The notes beneath the pieces are model-generated. The model saw nothing but the letters and a program-made list of their open reading frames with translations. It had not been told where the DNA came from and did not search any database. Positions 27,775 to 36,552 of a DNA stretch of 64,000 nucleotides are shown one piece after another (positions within the stretch are counted from its first letter, which is position 1; every line of letters starts with the position of its first letter). The DNA is from Gluconacetobacter diazotrophicus PA1 5 (GTDB lineage: Bacteria > Pseudomonadota > Alphaproteobacteria > Acetobacterales > Acetobacteraceae): assembly GCF_000021325.1 (NCBI RefSeq), contig NC_011365.1, positions 124,001 to 188,000 of the forward strand, read 5' to 3'. The translations under genes were made by a program, and so were the position numbers.

Positions 27775-28833
27775 ATGGGGCTCGACGACAGGCTGGACCG
27801 GATCGTCGCCCGGTCCGAGGAATTGCAGGCCGCGCTGGCCGAAGGGCTGGTCGGGGAGGCGTTCGCCAAGGCCTCGCGCGAATATGCCGAGCTTGAGCCG
27901 ATCGTCGACCGCATCGGCGAACTGCGCCTGGCGGAGCAGGAAGAGCGCCAGTCGCAGGCGCTGCTGGCCGATCCGGAAATGCGCGAACTGGCCGAGGCCG
28001 AACTGGAAGATCTGCGCGCGCGCATTCCCGTCCTGCGCCAGGATATCCGCATCGCCATGCTGCCGCGCGACGAGGCGGACGAGCGCAGCGCCATCCTGGA
28101 AATCCGTCCCGCCGCCGGCGGGGACGAGGCCGCCTTGTTCGCCGCCGAGCTGTTCGACGCCTATCGCCGCTATGCCGCCCTGCGCGGCTGGCGGTTCGAG
28201 ATCATGGAATTCGACGAATCCGAACTGGGCGGCCTGCGCGAGGGCATTGCCAACATCACCGGGCGCGGCGTCTTCGCGCGCCTGAAATACGAATCCGGCG
28301 TGCATCGGGTCCAGCGCGTGCCCGCGACCGAAAGCCAGGGGCGCATCCATACCTCGACGGTCACCGTGGCGGTGCTGCCCGAAGCCGGCGACGTGGACGT
28401 GCAGATCAATGACGGCGACCTGCGCATCGACGTCTATCGGGCATCCGGCGCGGGCGGCCAGCATGTGAACAAGACCGAGAGCGCCGTGCGCATTACCCAC
28501 CTGCCCACCGGCCTGGTGGTGGCGATGCAGGAGGAAAAGAGCCAGCACAAGAACCGTGCGAAGGCGATGAAGATCCTGATGGCGCGCCTGTACGAGCGCG
28601 AACGCGCGGCGGCCCATGCCACCCGCGCCGCCGACCGCAAGTCGCAGGTCGGCACCGGGGACCGCTCGGAACGGATACGCACCTATAATTTCCCGCAGGG
28701 CCGCGTGACCGATCACCGGATCAACCTGACCGCCTACAAGATCGATCGCGTCATGATGGGCGAATTCGACGAATTCGTGGATGCGCTGACCCAGGACGAG
28801 CAGGCCAGCCTTCTGGCGGCGGAGGGGCTGTAG
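27775..28833 (+). CDS. prfA: Peptide chain release factor 1
   Basis: 352 residues. It reads stop codons UAA and UAG. The GGQ motif is in [19 protein letters not shown] and the codon-recognition region carries [22 protein letters not shown] 27775 is 4 bp after the hisS stop, so translation is probably coupled. The usual partner prmC, which methylates the GGQ glutamine, is 508 bp away with a divergent gene between. Confidence 0.96.
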   Translation: MGLDDRLDRIVARSEELQAALAEGLVGEAFAKASREYAELEPIVDRIGELRLAEQEERQSQALLADPEMRELAEAELEDLRARIPVLRQDIRIAMLPRDEADERSAILEIRPAAGGDEAALFAAELFDAYRRYAALRGWRFEIMEFDESELGGLREGIANITGRGVFARLKYESGVHRVQRVPATESQGRIHTSTVTVAVLPEAGDVDVQINDGDLRIDVYRASGAGGQHVNKTESAVRITHLPTGLVVAMQEEKSQHKNRAKAMKILMARLYERERAAAHATRAADRKSQVGTGDRSERIRTYNFPQGRVTDHRINLTAYKIDRVMMGEFDEFVDALTQDEQASLLAAEGL

Positions 28834-28846
28834 TTTCAGCAGCCGC

Positions 28847-29311
28847 TTACGAGGTCGGCACCGTGCAGAGGCTGGACCGGCCCGGATGATGCTCCACCAC
28901 GGTAGGGTCCTCGGGGTCGGCCAGATAGAATTCGGTGAAGTTCCGCGTGCCCAGCGCGTTCAGCGTATGCCCGTCGGGATGATGCAGCACGCCCTCGCCG
29001 TTGACCTCGTGCGTTTCGACCCGGCCGTCGGGCATGCGCACGGTGATTTCGCCACACAGGACATAGGTGTGATTCAGCCGTCCCTCGGGTGTTTCGATCC
29101 GCACCGCCCGCTGCGGCACGGTGGCATCCAGCCGGATGGTGGCCATAAGCTGGTCGTCGATATAGAAGCGGGAGGTTTCCGAGATCTCGGCGTCCGCGCG
29201 GCCGTCCACCACGATGAACGATCCCGCCCGGGCGCGGGATACGGGCGCCGCCACGGTGGCGCAAGCCACCAGAATCGCAAGGATTCCCCATGAACGGACC
29301 TGATATGCCAT
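28847..29311 (-). CDS. Secreted hypothetical protein
   Basis: 154 residues, family not recognised. It has a good signal peptide (WGILAILVACATVAAPVSRARA), then a likely all-beta domain (SFIVVDGRADAEISETSRFY, GEITVRMPDGRVETHEVNGE, HPDGHTLNALGTRNFTEFYL) and an ending SSLCTVPTS. It is probably periplasmic. It lies between prfA and prmC on the other strand, 13 bp from prfA and 30 bp from the divergent prmC start. A longer in-frame extension on this strand is only the shadow of prmC. Confidence 0.72.
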   Translation of the reverse strand: MAYQVRSWGILAILVACATVAAPVSRARAGSFIVVDGRADAEISETSRFYIDDQLMATIRLDATVPQRAVRIETPEGRLNHTYVLCGEITVRMPDGRVETHEVNGEGVLHHPDGHTLNALGTRNFTEFYLADPEDPTVVEHHPGRSSLCTVPTS

Positions 29312-29341
29312 GGCGGTACCGTAGGATGGATTGCCGTTGAA

Positions 29342-30223
29342 ATGAAGAGGTTCGACGCCGCCCCGCCCCACGATCCGGCGGATATCGCATCCCTTCTGGC
29401 GTGGGCGGCCGGCCGGCTGGCCGCGGCCGGCCTGGATCATCCGCGACGCGAGGCCCGGCTGCTGATGGCGCACGTCCTGCGCACCGACCTGGCCGGCCTG
29501 CTGGCCAGATCGGCGATGGACGCGGCCGAGCACCGATCCTTCGTGGCCCTGGTCGCGCGGCGGGCCGCACATGAACCGATGGCCTATATCACCGGTCGGG
29601 CCGGATTCTGGTCGCTGGACCTCGAGACCGCGCCCGCCACGCTGATCCCCCGTGCCGACAGCGAAACCCTGGTCGAGGCCCTGCTGGCCCAGCGGCCCGA
29701 CCGGGGCGCGGTGCGCACGATCCTGGACCTGGGAACGGGGACGGGGTGCCTGCTGCTGGCGGCACTGAGCGAGTATCCCGACGCCTGGGGCCTGGGCGTG
29801 GATATCGACCCGGATGCCGCGCATCTGGCCGCGCGCAATGCGCGCCGCACCGGGCTGCGGGACCGGTGCGCAATGCTGGCGGCCGACTGGTCCACGGCGA
29901 TCGCGGGCCGTTTCGACGTGGTGTTCAGCAACCCGCCCTATATTCCCCGGGCCGATCTGGCGGGATTGATGCCGGATGTCCGTGATCACGAGCCGGCCCG
30001 CGCCCTGGATGGCGGGACGGACGGGCTGGATGCCTACCGGCTGCTGACCGGGGCCTTGCCCTCGCTTCTGGCGCATGGCGGCATTGCAATTTTTGAAATC
30101 GGCATCGGCCAGGAACGCAGCATGCCGGACCTCGCCCGACAGGCGGGACTTGATATCGTGGGAATCCGTACCGATCTGGGTGGTATTCCCCGTGCTGTAC
30201 TGATGCAACAGTGCCGGGTCTGA
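29342..30223 (+). CDS. prmC: Peptide chain release factor N5-glutamine methyltransferase PrmC
   Basis: 293 residues. It methylates the GGQ glutamine of RF1 and RF2. Seen: the N-terminal helical domain with DHPRREARLLMAHVL, SAM motif ILDLGTGTGCLLLAAL and the catalytic NPPY in VVFSNPPYIPRADLAGL. Length is normal. The ATG at 29342 is only 30 bp from the start of the divergent secreted-protein gene, so the promoter region is very short or overlaps that gene. Confidence 0.95.
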   Translation: MKRFDAAPPHDPADIASLLAWAAGRLAAAGLDHPRREARLLMAHVLRTDLAGLLARSAMDAAEHRSFVALVARRAAHEPMAYITGRAGFWSLDLETAPATLIPRADSETLVEALLAQRPDRGAVRTILDLGTGTGCLLLAALSEYPDAWGLGVDIDPDAAHLAARNARRTGLRDRCAMLAADWSTAIAGRFDVVFSNPPYIPRADLAGLMPDVRDHEPARALDGGTDGLDAYRLLTGALPSLLAHGGIAIFEIGIGQERSMPDLARQAGLDIVGIRTDLGGIPRAVLMQQCRV

Positions 30224-30241
30224 GCCAAAAAACCATTTGGC
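30224..30241 (+). terminator. Small hairpin just after prmC
   Basis: GCCAAA (30224-30229) and TTTGGC (30236-30241) pair, directly after the prmC stop. There is no T-run, so it is a weak terminator candidate. The next 250 bp to the DUF4167 gene show no other clear structure and must hold that gene's promoter. Confidence 0.4.
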
Positions 30242-30497
30242 AGACCGTGTACAAGGGAATAAATTGGCCGAGGAATGCAGGCAGGGGTATTGACCCTCTT
30301 TAACTGCCGCGTGCCGATCCTGAACGCATGACAACGGATATGACCGCCACGGCTGCGGGAAGCTGTAATCGTTGCGTAGGGCGATGGGATCACATGCCGG
30401 GCGGATGGCCAGGCACCCAAGATGACAATAGGGGACTGGTGGTCCCGGCGGCCGCGGACCAGTGGCGACCGTTAACAGGAAAGTGCTGCGACAGCTT

Positions 30498-30932
30498 ATG
30501 AACATGAAACGCATGCGGGGCCGACACCATCGCTCGGGCGGCAGCAATGGCGGCAGTATACGCCAGCAGAACGGCCAGATCCCGCTCAACCGGAACCATG
30601 TGTTCGACAGCAATGGTCCCGACCTGCGTATTCGCGGGACGGCCCAGCAATTGTTCGAAAAATATCTTCAGCTTGGCCGTGATGCCAGCGGATCGGGCGA
30701 TCGCGTCATGGCGGAAGCCTATTTCCAGCATGCCGAGCATTACTTCCGCATCCTCAACGCCATGACCCAGGCAGCCCAGCAGAACCAGCAGGACCGCCAG
30801 GAACGTCAGCCCCGACAGCGCCCCACCGCTGTGGCGGACACGAACGACGGTGAGCCCGGCGACGATGCCCCGGGCGAGGAACCGGCCGAAAAAGGCAAGC
30901 CGGATGTGGAACTCGCCCCGGCCGAAGCCTGA
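30498..30932 (+). CDS. DUF4167 domain-containing protein
   Basis: About 144 residues. The basic N-terminus MNMKRMRGRHHRSGG and the following FDSNGPDLRIRGTAQQLFEKYLQLGRDA are the DUF4167 signature, almost limited to alphaproteobacteria. The middle (AEAYFQHAEHYFRILNAM) is helical, and the tail is Gln-rich then acidic. The basic start suggests nucleic acid binding, which is inference. Starts at ATG 30498, ATG 30504 or GTG 30462 are possible. Confidence 0.85.
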   Translation: MNMKRMRGRHHRSGGSNGGSIRQQNGQIPLNRNHVFDSNGPDLRIRGTAQQLFEKYLQLGRDASGSGDRVMAEAYFQHAEHYFRILNAMTQAAQQNQQDRQERQPRQRPTAVADTNDGEPGDDAPGEEPAEKGKPDVELAPAEA

Positions 30933-30948
30933 TCATGTGCTGACGAAT

Positions 30949-30973
30949 GCGCGCCGGCGTTTATCCGGCGCGC
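30949..30973. terminator. Strong hairpin between DUF4167 gene and bioA
   Basis: GCGCGCCGG (30949-30957) pairs with CCGGCGCGC (30965-30973) around a 7-base loop. It lies between two convergent genes, 3 bp before the bioA stop, so it could stop transcription from both sides. It has no long T-run. Confidence 0.6.
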
Positions 30974-30976
30974 GTT

Positions 30977-32242
30977 CTATGGCGGATCGGACAGGACCGT
31001 CCGAATGGCCTGCGTCAGGTGCGCCAGTTCTTTCGGCGCGATGGTAAAGGCCGGCGTCAGGTAGACGATCGTCCGGAATGGCCGCACCCATACGCCTTGA
31101 TCGACCAGACGGGCCTTCAGGCGGTTCATGTCGCGGATCCGCTCCAGTTCCACCACGCCGATCGCCCCCATGGTTCGTACGTCGCGCACGGCGGGCAGGT
31201 GGCGGCAGGCTTCCAGTTCGTCGCGCATCTGCGCGCCGATGGCGGCAACCTGTTCCAGGCGCGGTTCGCGCTCGAACAGGTCCAGCGACGCGTTGGCGCA
31301 GGCACAGGCCAGCGGGTTGGCCATGAAGGTGGGCCCGTGCATCAGGGCATGCGTCGGGTCGTCGGACAGGAACGCCTGGAAGACGTGGCGCCGCGCCACC
31401 GTCGCGGCCAGCGGGACCGTTCCCCCCGACAGCGCCTTGGACAGCGTGATGATGTCGGGGACGATGCCGGCCTGCTGGCAGGCGAACAGGCTGCCCGTTC
31501 GTCCGAAGCCGGTAAAGATTTCGTCCAGGATCAGCAGCACCCCGTGCCGGTCGGCGATCTCGCGCAGCGCGCGCAGGGTCGCCGGGTCGTGGAAGAGCAT
31601 TCCGCCCGCGCCCTGGACCAGCGGTTCGACCAGGATTGCCGCCACGTGTTGGCCTTCGGTCTCCATCAGATGGTCCAGGGCGGCGCACGATGCCGCGTCG
31701 CACGGCAGGTCGGTGATGACATGTTGGGGCAGGACACCGGCGAACAGGCTGTGCATCCCTTCTTCCGGATCGCACACCGCCATGGTCGCCAGCGTGTCCC
31801 CATGATAGCCGCCACGAAACGCGACCAGCCGGGTCCGTCCGGACTGGCCCCGGTTCAGCCAGTATTGCACGGCCATCTTCATCGCGACCTCGACCGCGAC
31901 CGACCCGGAATCCGAGAAGAACACGCGCTCCAGGTCGCCCGGCAGCAGGTCGGTCAGCCGCCGCGCCAGGCGCAGCGCCGGTTCATGCACCAGGCCGCCG
32001 AACATGACATGCGGCATGCGCGCAAGCTGGTCGGTCGCCGCCTGGCGAATGTGGGGGTGGTTATAGCCATGGCAGGCCGTCCACCACGACGCGATGCCGT
32101 CGATCAGTTCCCGCCCGTCCGACAGACGGATGCGGCACCCGTCGGTAGCCGTCGCGGGCAGGGGGGGCGATGCCGTGTGCATCTGCGTGTAGGGCAGCCA
32201 GACATGGGGCAGCCCGGCGTCAAACCAGTCCGGTCCGGTCAT
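30977..32242 (-). CDS. bioA: Adenosylmethionine--8-amino-7-oxononanoate aminotransferase BioA
   Basis: 421 residues. A class III PLP aminotransferase making 7,8-diaminononanoate in biotin synthesis. Seen: VWLPYTQMHTASPPLP at the start, SWWTACHGYNHPHI, DEIFTGFGRTGSLFACQ and the PLP-lysine region TLSKALSGGTVPLAAT. It is divergent from bioF across about 68 bp, which should contain both promoters. Confidence 0.95.
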   Translation of the reverse strand: MTGPDWFDAGLPHVWLPYTQMHTASPPLPATATDGCRIRLSDGRELIDGIASWWTACHGYNHPHIRQAATDQLARMPHVMFGGLVHEPALRLARRLTDLLPGDLERVFFSDSGSVAVEVAMKMAVQYWLNRGQSGRTRLVAFRGGYHGDTLATMAVCDPEEGMHSLFAGVLPQHVITDLPCDAASCAALDHLMETEGQHVAAILVEPLVQGAGGMLFHDPATLRALREIADRHGVLLILDEIFTGFGRTGSLFACQQAGIVPDIITLSKALSGGTVPLAATVARRHVFQAFLSDDPTHALMHGPTFMANPLACACANASLDLFEREPRLEQVAAIGAQMRDELEACRHLPAVRDVRTMGAIGVVELERIRDMNRLKARLVDQGVWVRPFRTIVYLTPAFTIAPKELAHLTQAIRTVLSDPP

Positions 32243-32310
32243 CGGCGCATCCTTCGAACGAGAGATGGGAATTGACCGGCCCCATGCGGTCCGGCAGAAA
32301 ACTTCGCTTC

Positions 32311-33507
32311 ATGACCCGTTTCGATCCCTTTTTCCAGACCGCGCTGGACGACCTGGACCGGCGTCACCTGAAGCGCGTGCTGTCGCCCGTCGATCGGGAC
32401 GGACCGGTCATCGTCCGCCGCGATGGCGCAAGCCTGCTGGATTTCTCGTCCAACGACTATCTCGGCCTGTCCCATCACCCCGCGCTGCGGGCCCGCGCCA
32501 TCGACTGGACCGAACGCTTCGGCATCGGCAGCGGCGCATCCCGCCTCGTCACCGGAACCAGCGAACAGTACCGGCAGGTCGAGGCCAGGCTGGCCCGCTT
32601 CAAGGGCACCGAGGCGGCCCTGCTGCTGGCCTCGGGCTGGCAGGCCAACGCGGCGGTGCTGCCCGCGCTGCTGCGCATTTCGGCTGCCCAGACCGGCGAA
32701 CCCGCCCTGGTCTTCACCGACCGGCTGAACCATGCCAGCCTGCATCACGGCTGCCAGGCCGCCGGCGTGCGGCAGATCCGCTTCGCGCATAACGACCTGG
32801 GGCACCTGGAGCATCTGCTGGCCCAGCGGCAGGCGCAGCGCGGCCTGCGCTTCATCGTGACGGAAAGCGTGTTCAGCATGGACGGCGACCGTGCCGACGT
32901 GGCCGGATTGCGGACGCTGGCCGACCGGTATGGCGCCTTCCTCTACCTGGACGAAGCCCACGCGACCGGCGTGCTGGGGCCGCAGGGCAGGGGCCTGTCG
33001 GCCGAAGCCGGCGGGGTGGATCTGGCGATGGGCACGTTCAGCAAGGCGCTGGGCGGATTCGGCGCCTATGTCGCGGGATCGCGCGCCGTCTGCGACTGGC
33101 TGGTCAGCACCTGTTCCGGCTTCATCTACACCACGGCGCTGCCGCCCGGGGTGCTGGGGGCAATCGACGCGGCACTGGACCTGGTTCCCACGCTGGATGC
33201 CGAACGGGCGCATCTGGCCGGCCTGGCCGACCGGATGCGCGCGGGGGCAGGGGCGCTGGGCTGGTCCACCGGGCCGTCCAGCACGCAGATCGTCCCCGTC
33301 ATCGTCGGCGCGGCCGATCGGGCGCTGACCCTGGCGCGGGCGCTGGCGGCGCGGGGCATGCTGGGCACCGCCATCCGGCCGCCGACCGTACCGGCGGGCA
33401 GCGCGCGCATTCGCGTCGCCCTCAGCGCCGCGCATGACGAAACGATGGTCGACCGGCTGCTGTCGGCGCTGGAGGACGCGGCGCGGGAGCATGGCATTGC
33501 CCCCTGA
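32311..33507 (+). CDS. bioF: 8-amino-7-oxononanoate synthase BioF
   Basis: 398 residues. It condenses pimeloyl-ACP with alanine. Seen: LDFSSNDYLGLSHHPAL, GSGASRLVTGTSEQY, DEAHATGVLGPQGRG and the PLP-lysine motif GTFSKALGGFGAYVAGS. ATG 32311 (MTRFDPFFQ) is chosen; 32284 would add nine basic residues. The 3' end overlaps the next gene by 17 bp. Confidence 0.95.
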   Translation: MTRFDPFFQTALDDLDRRHLKRVLSPVDRDGPVIVRRDGASLLDFSSNDYLGLSHHPALRARAIDWTERFGIGSGASRLVTGTSEQYRQVEARLARFKGTEAALLLASGWQANAAVLPALLRISAAQTGEPALVFTDRLNHASLHHGCQAAGVRQIRFAHNDLGHLEHLLAQRQAQRGLRFIVTESVFSMDGDRADVAGLRTLADRYGAFLYLDEAHATGVLGPQGRGLSAEAGGVDLAMGTFSKALGGFGAYVAGSRAVCDWLVSTCSGFIYTTALPPGVLGAIDAALDLVPTLDAERAHLAGLADRMRAGAGALGWSTGPSSTQIVPVIVGAADRALTLARALAARGMLGTAIRPPTVPAGSARIRVALSAAHDETMVDRLLSALEDAAREHGIAP

Positions 33508-34165
33508 GCCCGCCTTCCGTCCCGGCCTGCTGTTTGTCCATGGCTGGGGCTTCACGCCCGATTTCTGGCAACCGGTGCAGGACAGGCTGGGGCGGCAGGA
33601 TGCCGTCAGGCTGGATTTCGGGTTCTTCGGCCCCGCCTGCATGGAGGCGCGCCCCGCGCGACCCTACGTCGCGGTCGGCCATTCCCTGGGCGCGCTGTGG
33701 CTGCTGCTGCACCGGCCGGCGGCCTGCCTGGGCATGGTACTGATCAACGGCTTCGCCCGGTTCGGCGCGGCGGCGGATTACCGGCAGGGCGTTCCCGCCC
33801 GCGTCATCGACCGCATGGTCCAGGGACTGGACCATAACGCCGACGGCGTGGTCGCCACCTTTCGCGACCGCGCGGGCATCGGCACGCCACCGCCGGGCGC
33901 GGCCGATCCCGGCCGGCTGGCCCGGGCCCTGGCGATCCTGCGCGACGCCGATGCCCGTCCGCTGCTGGCCAGCCCGGACGCCCTGCCGCCCGTCGCCGTC
34001 CTGGCGGGGCGGGTGGACCCGATCGTCTCGCCCGCCATGACCGATGCCTGTTTCCATGACCGGCTTGCCGTCGACTGGATCGCGGATGGCGGCCATCTGC
34101 TGCCGCTGACCCATCCCGACGCCTGCGCCGCCGCGATTACGCATATGATGGATGCCGCCCCATGA
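33491..34165 (+). CDS. Alpha/beta hydrolase in the bio operon, BioH-like candidate
   Basis: 224 residues. LLFVHGWGFTPDFWQPV, the nucleophile elbow VGHSLGALW, the acid in AGRVDPIVSP and the His in DGGHLLPLTHPDAC form a full Ser-Asp-His triad. It lies between bioF and bioCD, overlapping bioF by 17 bp and bioCD by 4 bp (ATGA), so it is translationally coupled with both. By place and fold it is a good candidate for the esterase that cleaves pimeloyl-ACP methyl ester (the BioH or BioG role). It is shorter than E. coli BioH (256 residues). Confidence 0.8.
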   Translation: MALPPEPAFRPGLLFVHGWGFTPDFWQPVQDRLGRQDAVRLDFGFFGPACMEARPARPYVAVGHSLGALWLLLHRPAACLGMVLINGFARFGAAADYRQGVPARVIDRMVQGLDHNADGVVATFRDRAGIGTPPPGAADPGRLARALAILRDADARPLLASPDALPPVAVLAGRVDPIVSPAMTDACFHDRLAVDWIADGGHLLPLTHPDACAAAITHMMDAAP

Positions 34166-35586
34166 ATCCGCGCAAGCACCAGATCGCGGCCCGTTTCGGC
34201 GGTGCCGACTCCTATGACGCCGCCGCCCGCATCCAGGCGTCGGTGGCAGCGCGCCTGGCCGATCGGATCAGGGCCGCCTGCGATGCGGCCGGTGGCCTGG
34301 CGCCGGCCCGTATCCTCGAACTGGGTTGCGGCACCGGTTTCCTGAGCGCCCATCTGCGCCGCCTGTTCCCCGATGCCATCCTGACGGTTACCGATCTGGC
34401 GCCGGAAATGGTCGAACGCGCGCGCGCGCGCCTGACGCCCCTGGGCGGGGACGTCCGCTATGCGGTCGTGGACGCGGAAGATCCCGCATCGGTCGGCACG
34501 GGGTTCGACCTGATCTGTTCCAGCCTGTCGATGCAATGGTTCACGGACCCCGCCGCAACGCTGGACCGCCTGGCCGCGCGGCTGGCGCCGGGCGGCATGA
34601 TGGCGCTTTCCACCCTCTGCGCCGGCAGCTTCGCGGAATGGCGTGCGGTGCACCGGGCGGCGGGACTGGACTGCCCGGTGCCGTCCTATCCGGGCCTGGA
34701 GCAACTGCAGGCCGACTGGCCCGGTGCCGGGGTGGGGTCATGGCGGCACGAAACGCTGATCGACCATCCCGCATCCGCGCTGGATTTCGTGCGCGAACTG
34801 CGCCAGATCGGCGCATCCCTGCCGCGCGACGGCGCACGGCCCGCGGGGCCGGGCACGATGCGCCGGCTGTTGCGCGATCTGGACAACCGGGGCGGCGTTA
34901 CCGCGACCTACGAGATCGGATACGGCCTGTTTCGCACGCCGTCGCGCCGGGGCGTGTTCGTGACCGGTACCGATACCGAGGTCGGCAAGACACTGGCGGC
35001 GGCGTGCCTGGTCCAGGCCTGGAATGCGTCCTACTGGAAGCCGCTACAGACCGGCATTGCCGAGGACACCGCCGACAGCGTCACCATTGCCGCGCTGTGC
35101 GGCGTGGACCCGGCCCGGATCGCCCGGCCCGCCGTGGTCCTTCCGGCCCCGCTGTCACCCTTCGACGCGGCGGAGCAGGACGGGATCACGCTCGATGCCG
35201 CGCGGATCGTACTCCCGCCCGCCCGGGACGCGCGTCCCGTGGTGGTCGAAGGGGCAGGTGGGGTCATGGTCCCGATTACGCGCGACTGCATGATGATCGA
35301 CCTGATGGTCCGTTTCGCCCTGCCGGTGGTGGTGGTGGCCCGCAGCCAGCTCGGTACGATCAACCATACGCTGCTGACCCTGCAGGCCCTGCGGTCACGC
35401 GGCCTGGCCGTCGCCGGCGTGATCCTGAACGGACAGCCGTCGCGCGAGGCACGGCGGGCGATCACCCTGTTCGGCGGGGCCCGCGTCCTGGCGGAATTTC
35501 CGCATCTGGATCAGGTCGGTCCCGAACAGGTCGCGAACCTGGCCGGCTTGCTGCCGTCCTATGACGATCTGTGGTGCTATCCCTGA
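34162..35586 (+). CDS. bioCD: Bifunctional BioC-BioD fusion: malonyl-ACP O-methyltransferase / dethiobiotin synthetase
   Basis: 474 residues with two whole domains. Residues 1-260 are BioC-like: IAARFGGADSYDAAARIQ and SAM motif ILELGCGTGFLSAHL. BioC methylates malonyl-ACP to start pimelate synthesis. Residues 263-474 are BioD: P-loop GTDTEVGKT (269-277), YWKPLQTGIAED, VVEGAGGVMVPIT and ILNGQPSREA. BioD closes the ureido ring. Only a few residues separate the two. One open frame covers both without a stop, so this is a real fusion in this sequence. It is last in the bioF operon; bioB is not in the window. Confidence 0.92.
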   Translation: MNPRKHQIAARFGGADSYDAAARIQASVAARLADRIRAACDAAGGLAPARILELGCGTGFLSAHLRRLFPDAILTVTDLAPEMVERARARLTPLGGDVRYAVVDAEDPASVGTGFDLICSSLSMQWFTDPAATLDRLAARLAPGGMMALSTLCAGSFAEWRAVHRAAGLDCPVPSYPGLEQLQADWPGAGVGSWRHETLIDHPASALDFVRELRQIGASLPRDGARPAGPGTMRRLLRDLDNRGGVTATYEIGYGLFRTPSRRGVFVTGTDTEVGKTLAAACLVQAWNASYWKPLQTGIAEDTADSVTIAALCGVDPARIARPAVVLPAPLSPFDAAEQDGITLDAARIVLPPARDARPVVVEGAGGVMVPITRDCMMIDLMVRFALPVVVVARSQLGTINHTLLTLQALRSRGLAVAGVILNGQPSREARRAITLFGGARVLAEFPHLDQVGPEQVANLAGLLPSYDDLWCYP

Positions 35587-35602
35587 AACCCGTCCGTCCC
35601 GG

Positions 35603-36364
35603 TCAATACCGGCGGAGCAGGCCGACGAGCTGGCCCTGGATTCTGACCCGGTCCGACGGGACAATGCGCGGCTCGTAGCGCGCGTTGGCCGGTTCCAGCG
35701 CGATGGTGCTGCCGCGCCGGCGCAGCCGTTTCAGCGTGACTTCCTGGTCGTCGATCAGCGCGACGACGATCTGTCCGTTCTGCGCCACGTCGCCCCGGCG
35801 GATGATCACCGTATCGCCGTCCAGGATTCCGGCCTCGATCATCGAATCGCCCGCGACTTCCAGCGCATAATGCTCGCCATGGCCCAGCAGGTTCATCGGA
35901 ACCTCGATCTGCGCCCCGGTTTCACGCAGGGCCTCGATCGGCTGGCCGGCGGCGATCCGACCATAGAAGGGCAGGTGAATCGCCCCGGCCTCGGTCGCAA
36001 CGGACGCCCCCGCCAGCCGGTTGGCGAAATCGCCCTTGATGACATTGGGCACGAAGGATTCGGCAGCAGCGGACTCGTCGGTGGCGGGTGCGGTGACCGG
36101 CGGGGGACCGGATTCCGCCAGGGGCGGCTTGCCGGTGGCGGCCGGCATGGTTTCCGGCAGGCGCAGGACTTCCAGGGCGCGGGCGCGGTGGTGACGGCGA
36201 CGGAGGAAATCCCGCTCCTCCAGCGCCGAAATCAGGCGGTGGATGCCGGATTTCGACCGCAGGTTCAGCGCATCCTTCATTTCGTCGAAGGAGGGTGAAA
36301 AGCCCGTCTGTTTCAGATGCCGGTCGATGAACAGCAGCAGTTCATGTTGCTTGCGCGTCAGCAT
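35603..36364 (-). CDS. lexA: LexA repressor
   Basis: 253 residues. N-terminal winged helix ([20 protein letters not shown]), a long linker rich in Pro, Ala and Glu, and the S24 peptidase domain. The self-cleavage bond is Ala139-Gly140 (GRIAAGQP); the dyad is Ser174 ([15 protein letters not shown]) and Lys212 (VTLKRLRRR). It is the SOS repressor, cleaved when RecA filaments form. ATG 36364 gives the standard N-terminus. A perfect LexA box lies 83 bp upstream. It is downstream of moeA on the same strand. Confidence 0.96.
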   Translation of the reverse strand: MLTRKQHELLLFIDRHLKQTGFSPSFDEMKDALNLRSKSGIHRLISALEERDFLRRRHHRARALEVLRLPETMPAATGKPPLAESGPPPVTAPATDESAAAESFVPNVIKGDFANRLAGASVATEAGAIHLPFYGRIAAGQPIEALRETGAQIEVPMNLLGHGEHYALEVAGDSMIEAGILDGDTVIIRRGDVAQNGQIVVALIDDQEVTLKRLRRRGSTIALEPANARYEPRIVPSDRVRIQGQLVGLLRRY

Positions 36365-36446
36365 TGGCACCCCCGTGATCGTACTGTTCCGATGGTTGGC
36401 CGATCCGTTACCAGGGCATGGAACAAACAGGAAACCTAATGCCGAT

Positions 36447-36461
36447 GTTCTATATTGGTTC
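36447..36461. promoter_or_regulatory. LexA (SOS) box upstream of lexA
   Basis: GTTCTATATTGGTTC fits the alphaproteobacterial SOS consensus GTTC-N7-GTTC exactly. It lies between moeA and lexA, 83 bp before the lexA start, so lexA should repress itself. A weaker GAAC-N7-AAAC is next to it at about 36420-36434. The site also implies that lexA has its own promoter apart from moeA. Confidence 0.85.
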
Positions 36462-36552
36462 CCCCTGCGCCGTCAACAGCCCTCGGAGGCTGCCCGGAAA
36501 TGTGGGCTGGTGGGCGAGAGTGCCGCGCAGCGCGCATTTCCGGTCAGCCATT

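Noticed and set aside
29312-30613. N-terminal extension of the secreted protein frame up to 588 codons
   Set aside because: The extra part is antisense to prmC and the DUF4167 gene and has no family pattern; a signal peptide begins at 29311.
32243-32310. Biotin regulatory site (BioR or BirA box) between bioA and bioF
   Set aside because: No TTATCTATAA-like or BirA-like dyad is visible in the gap.
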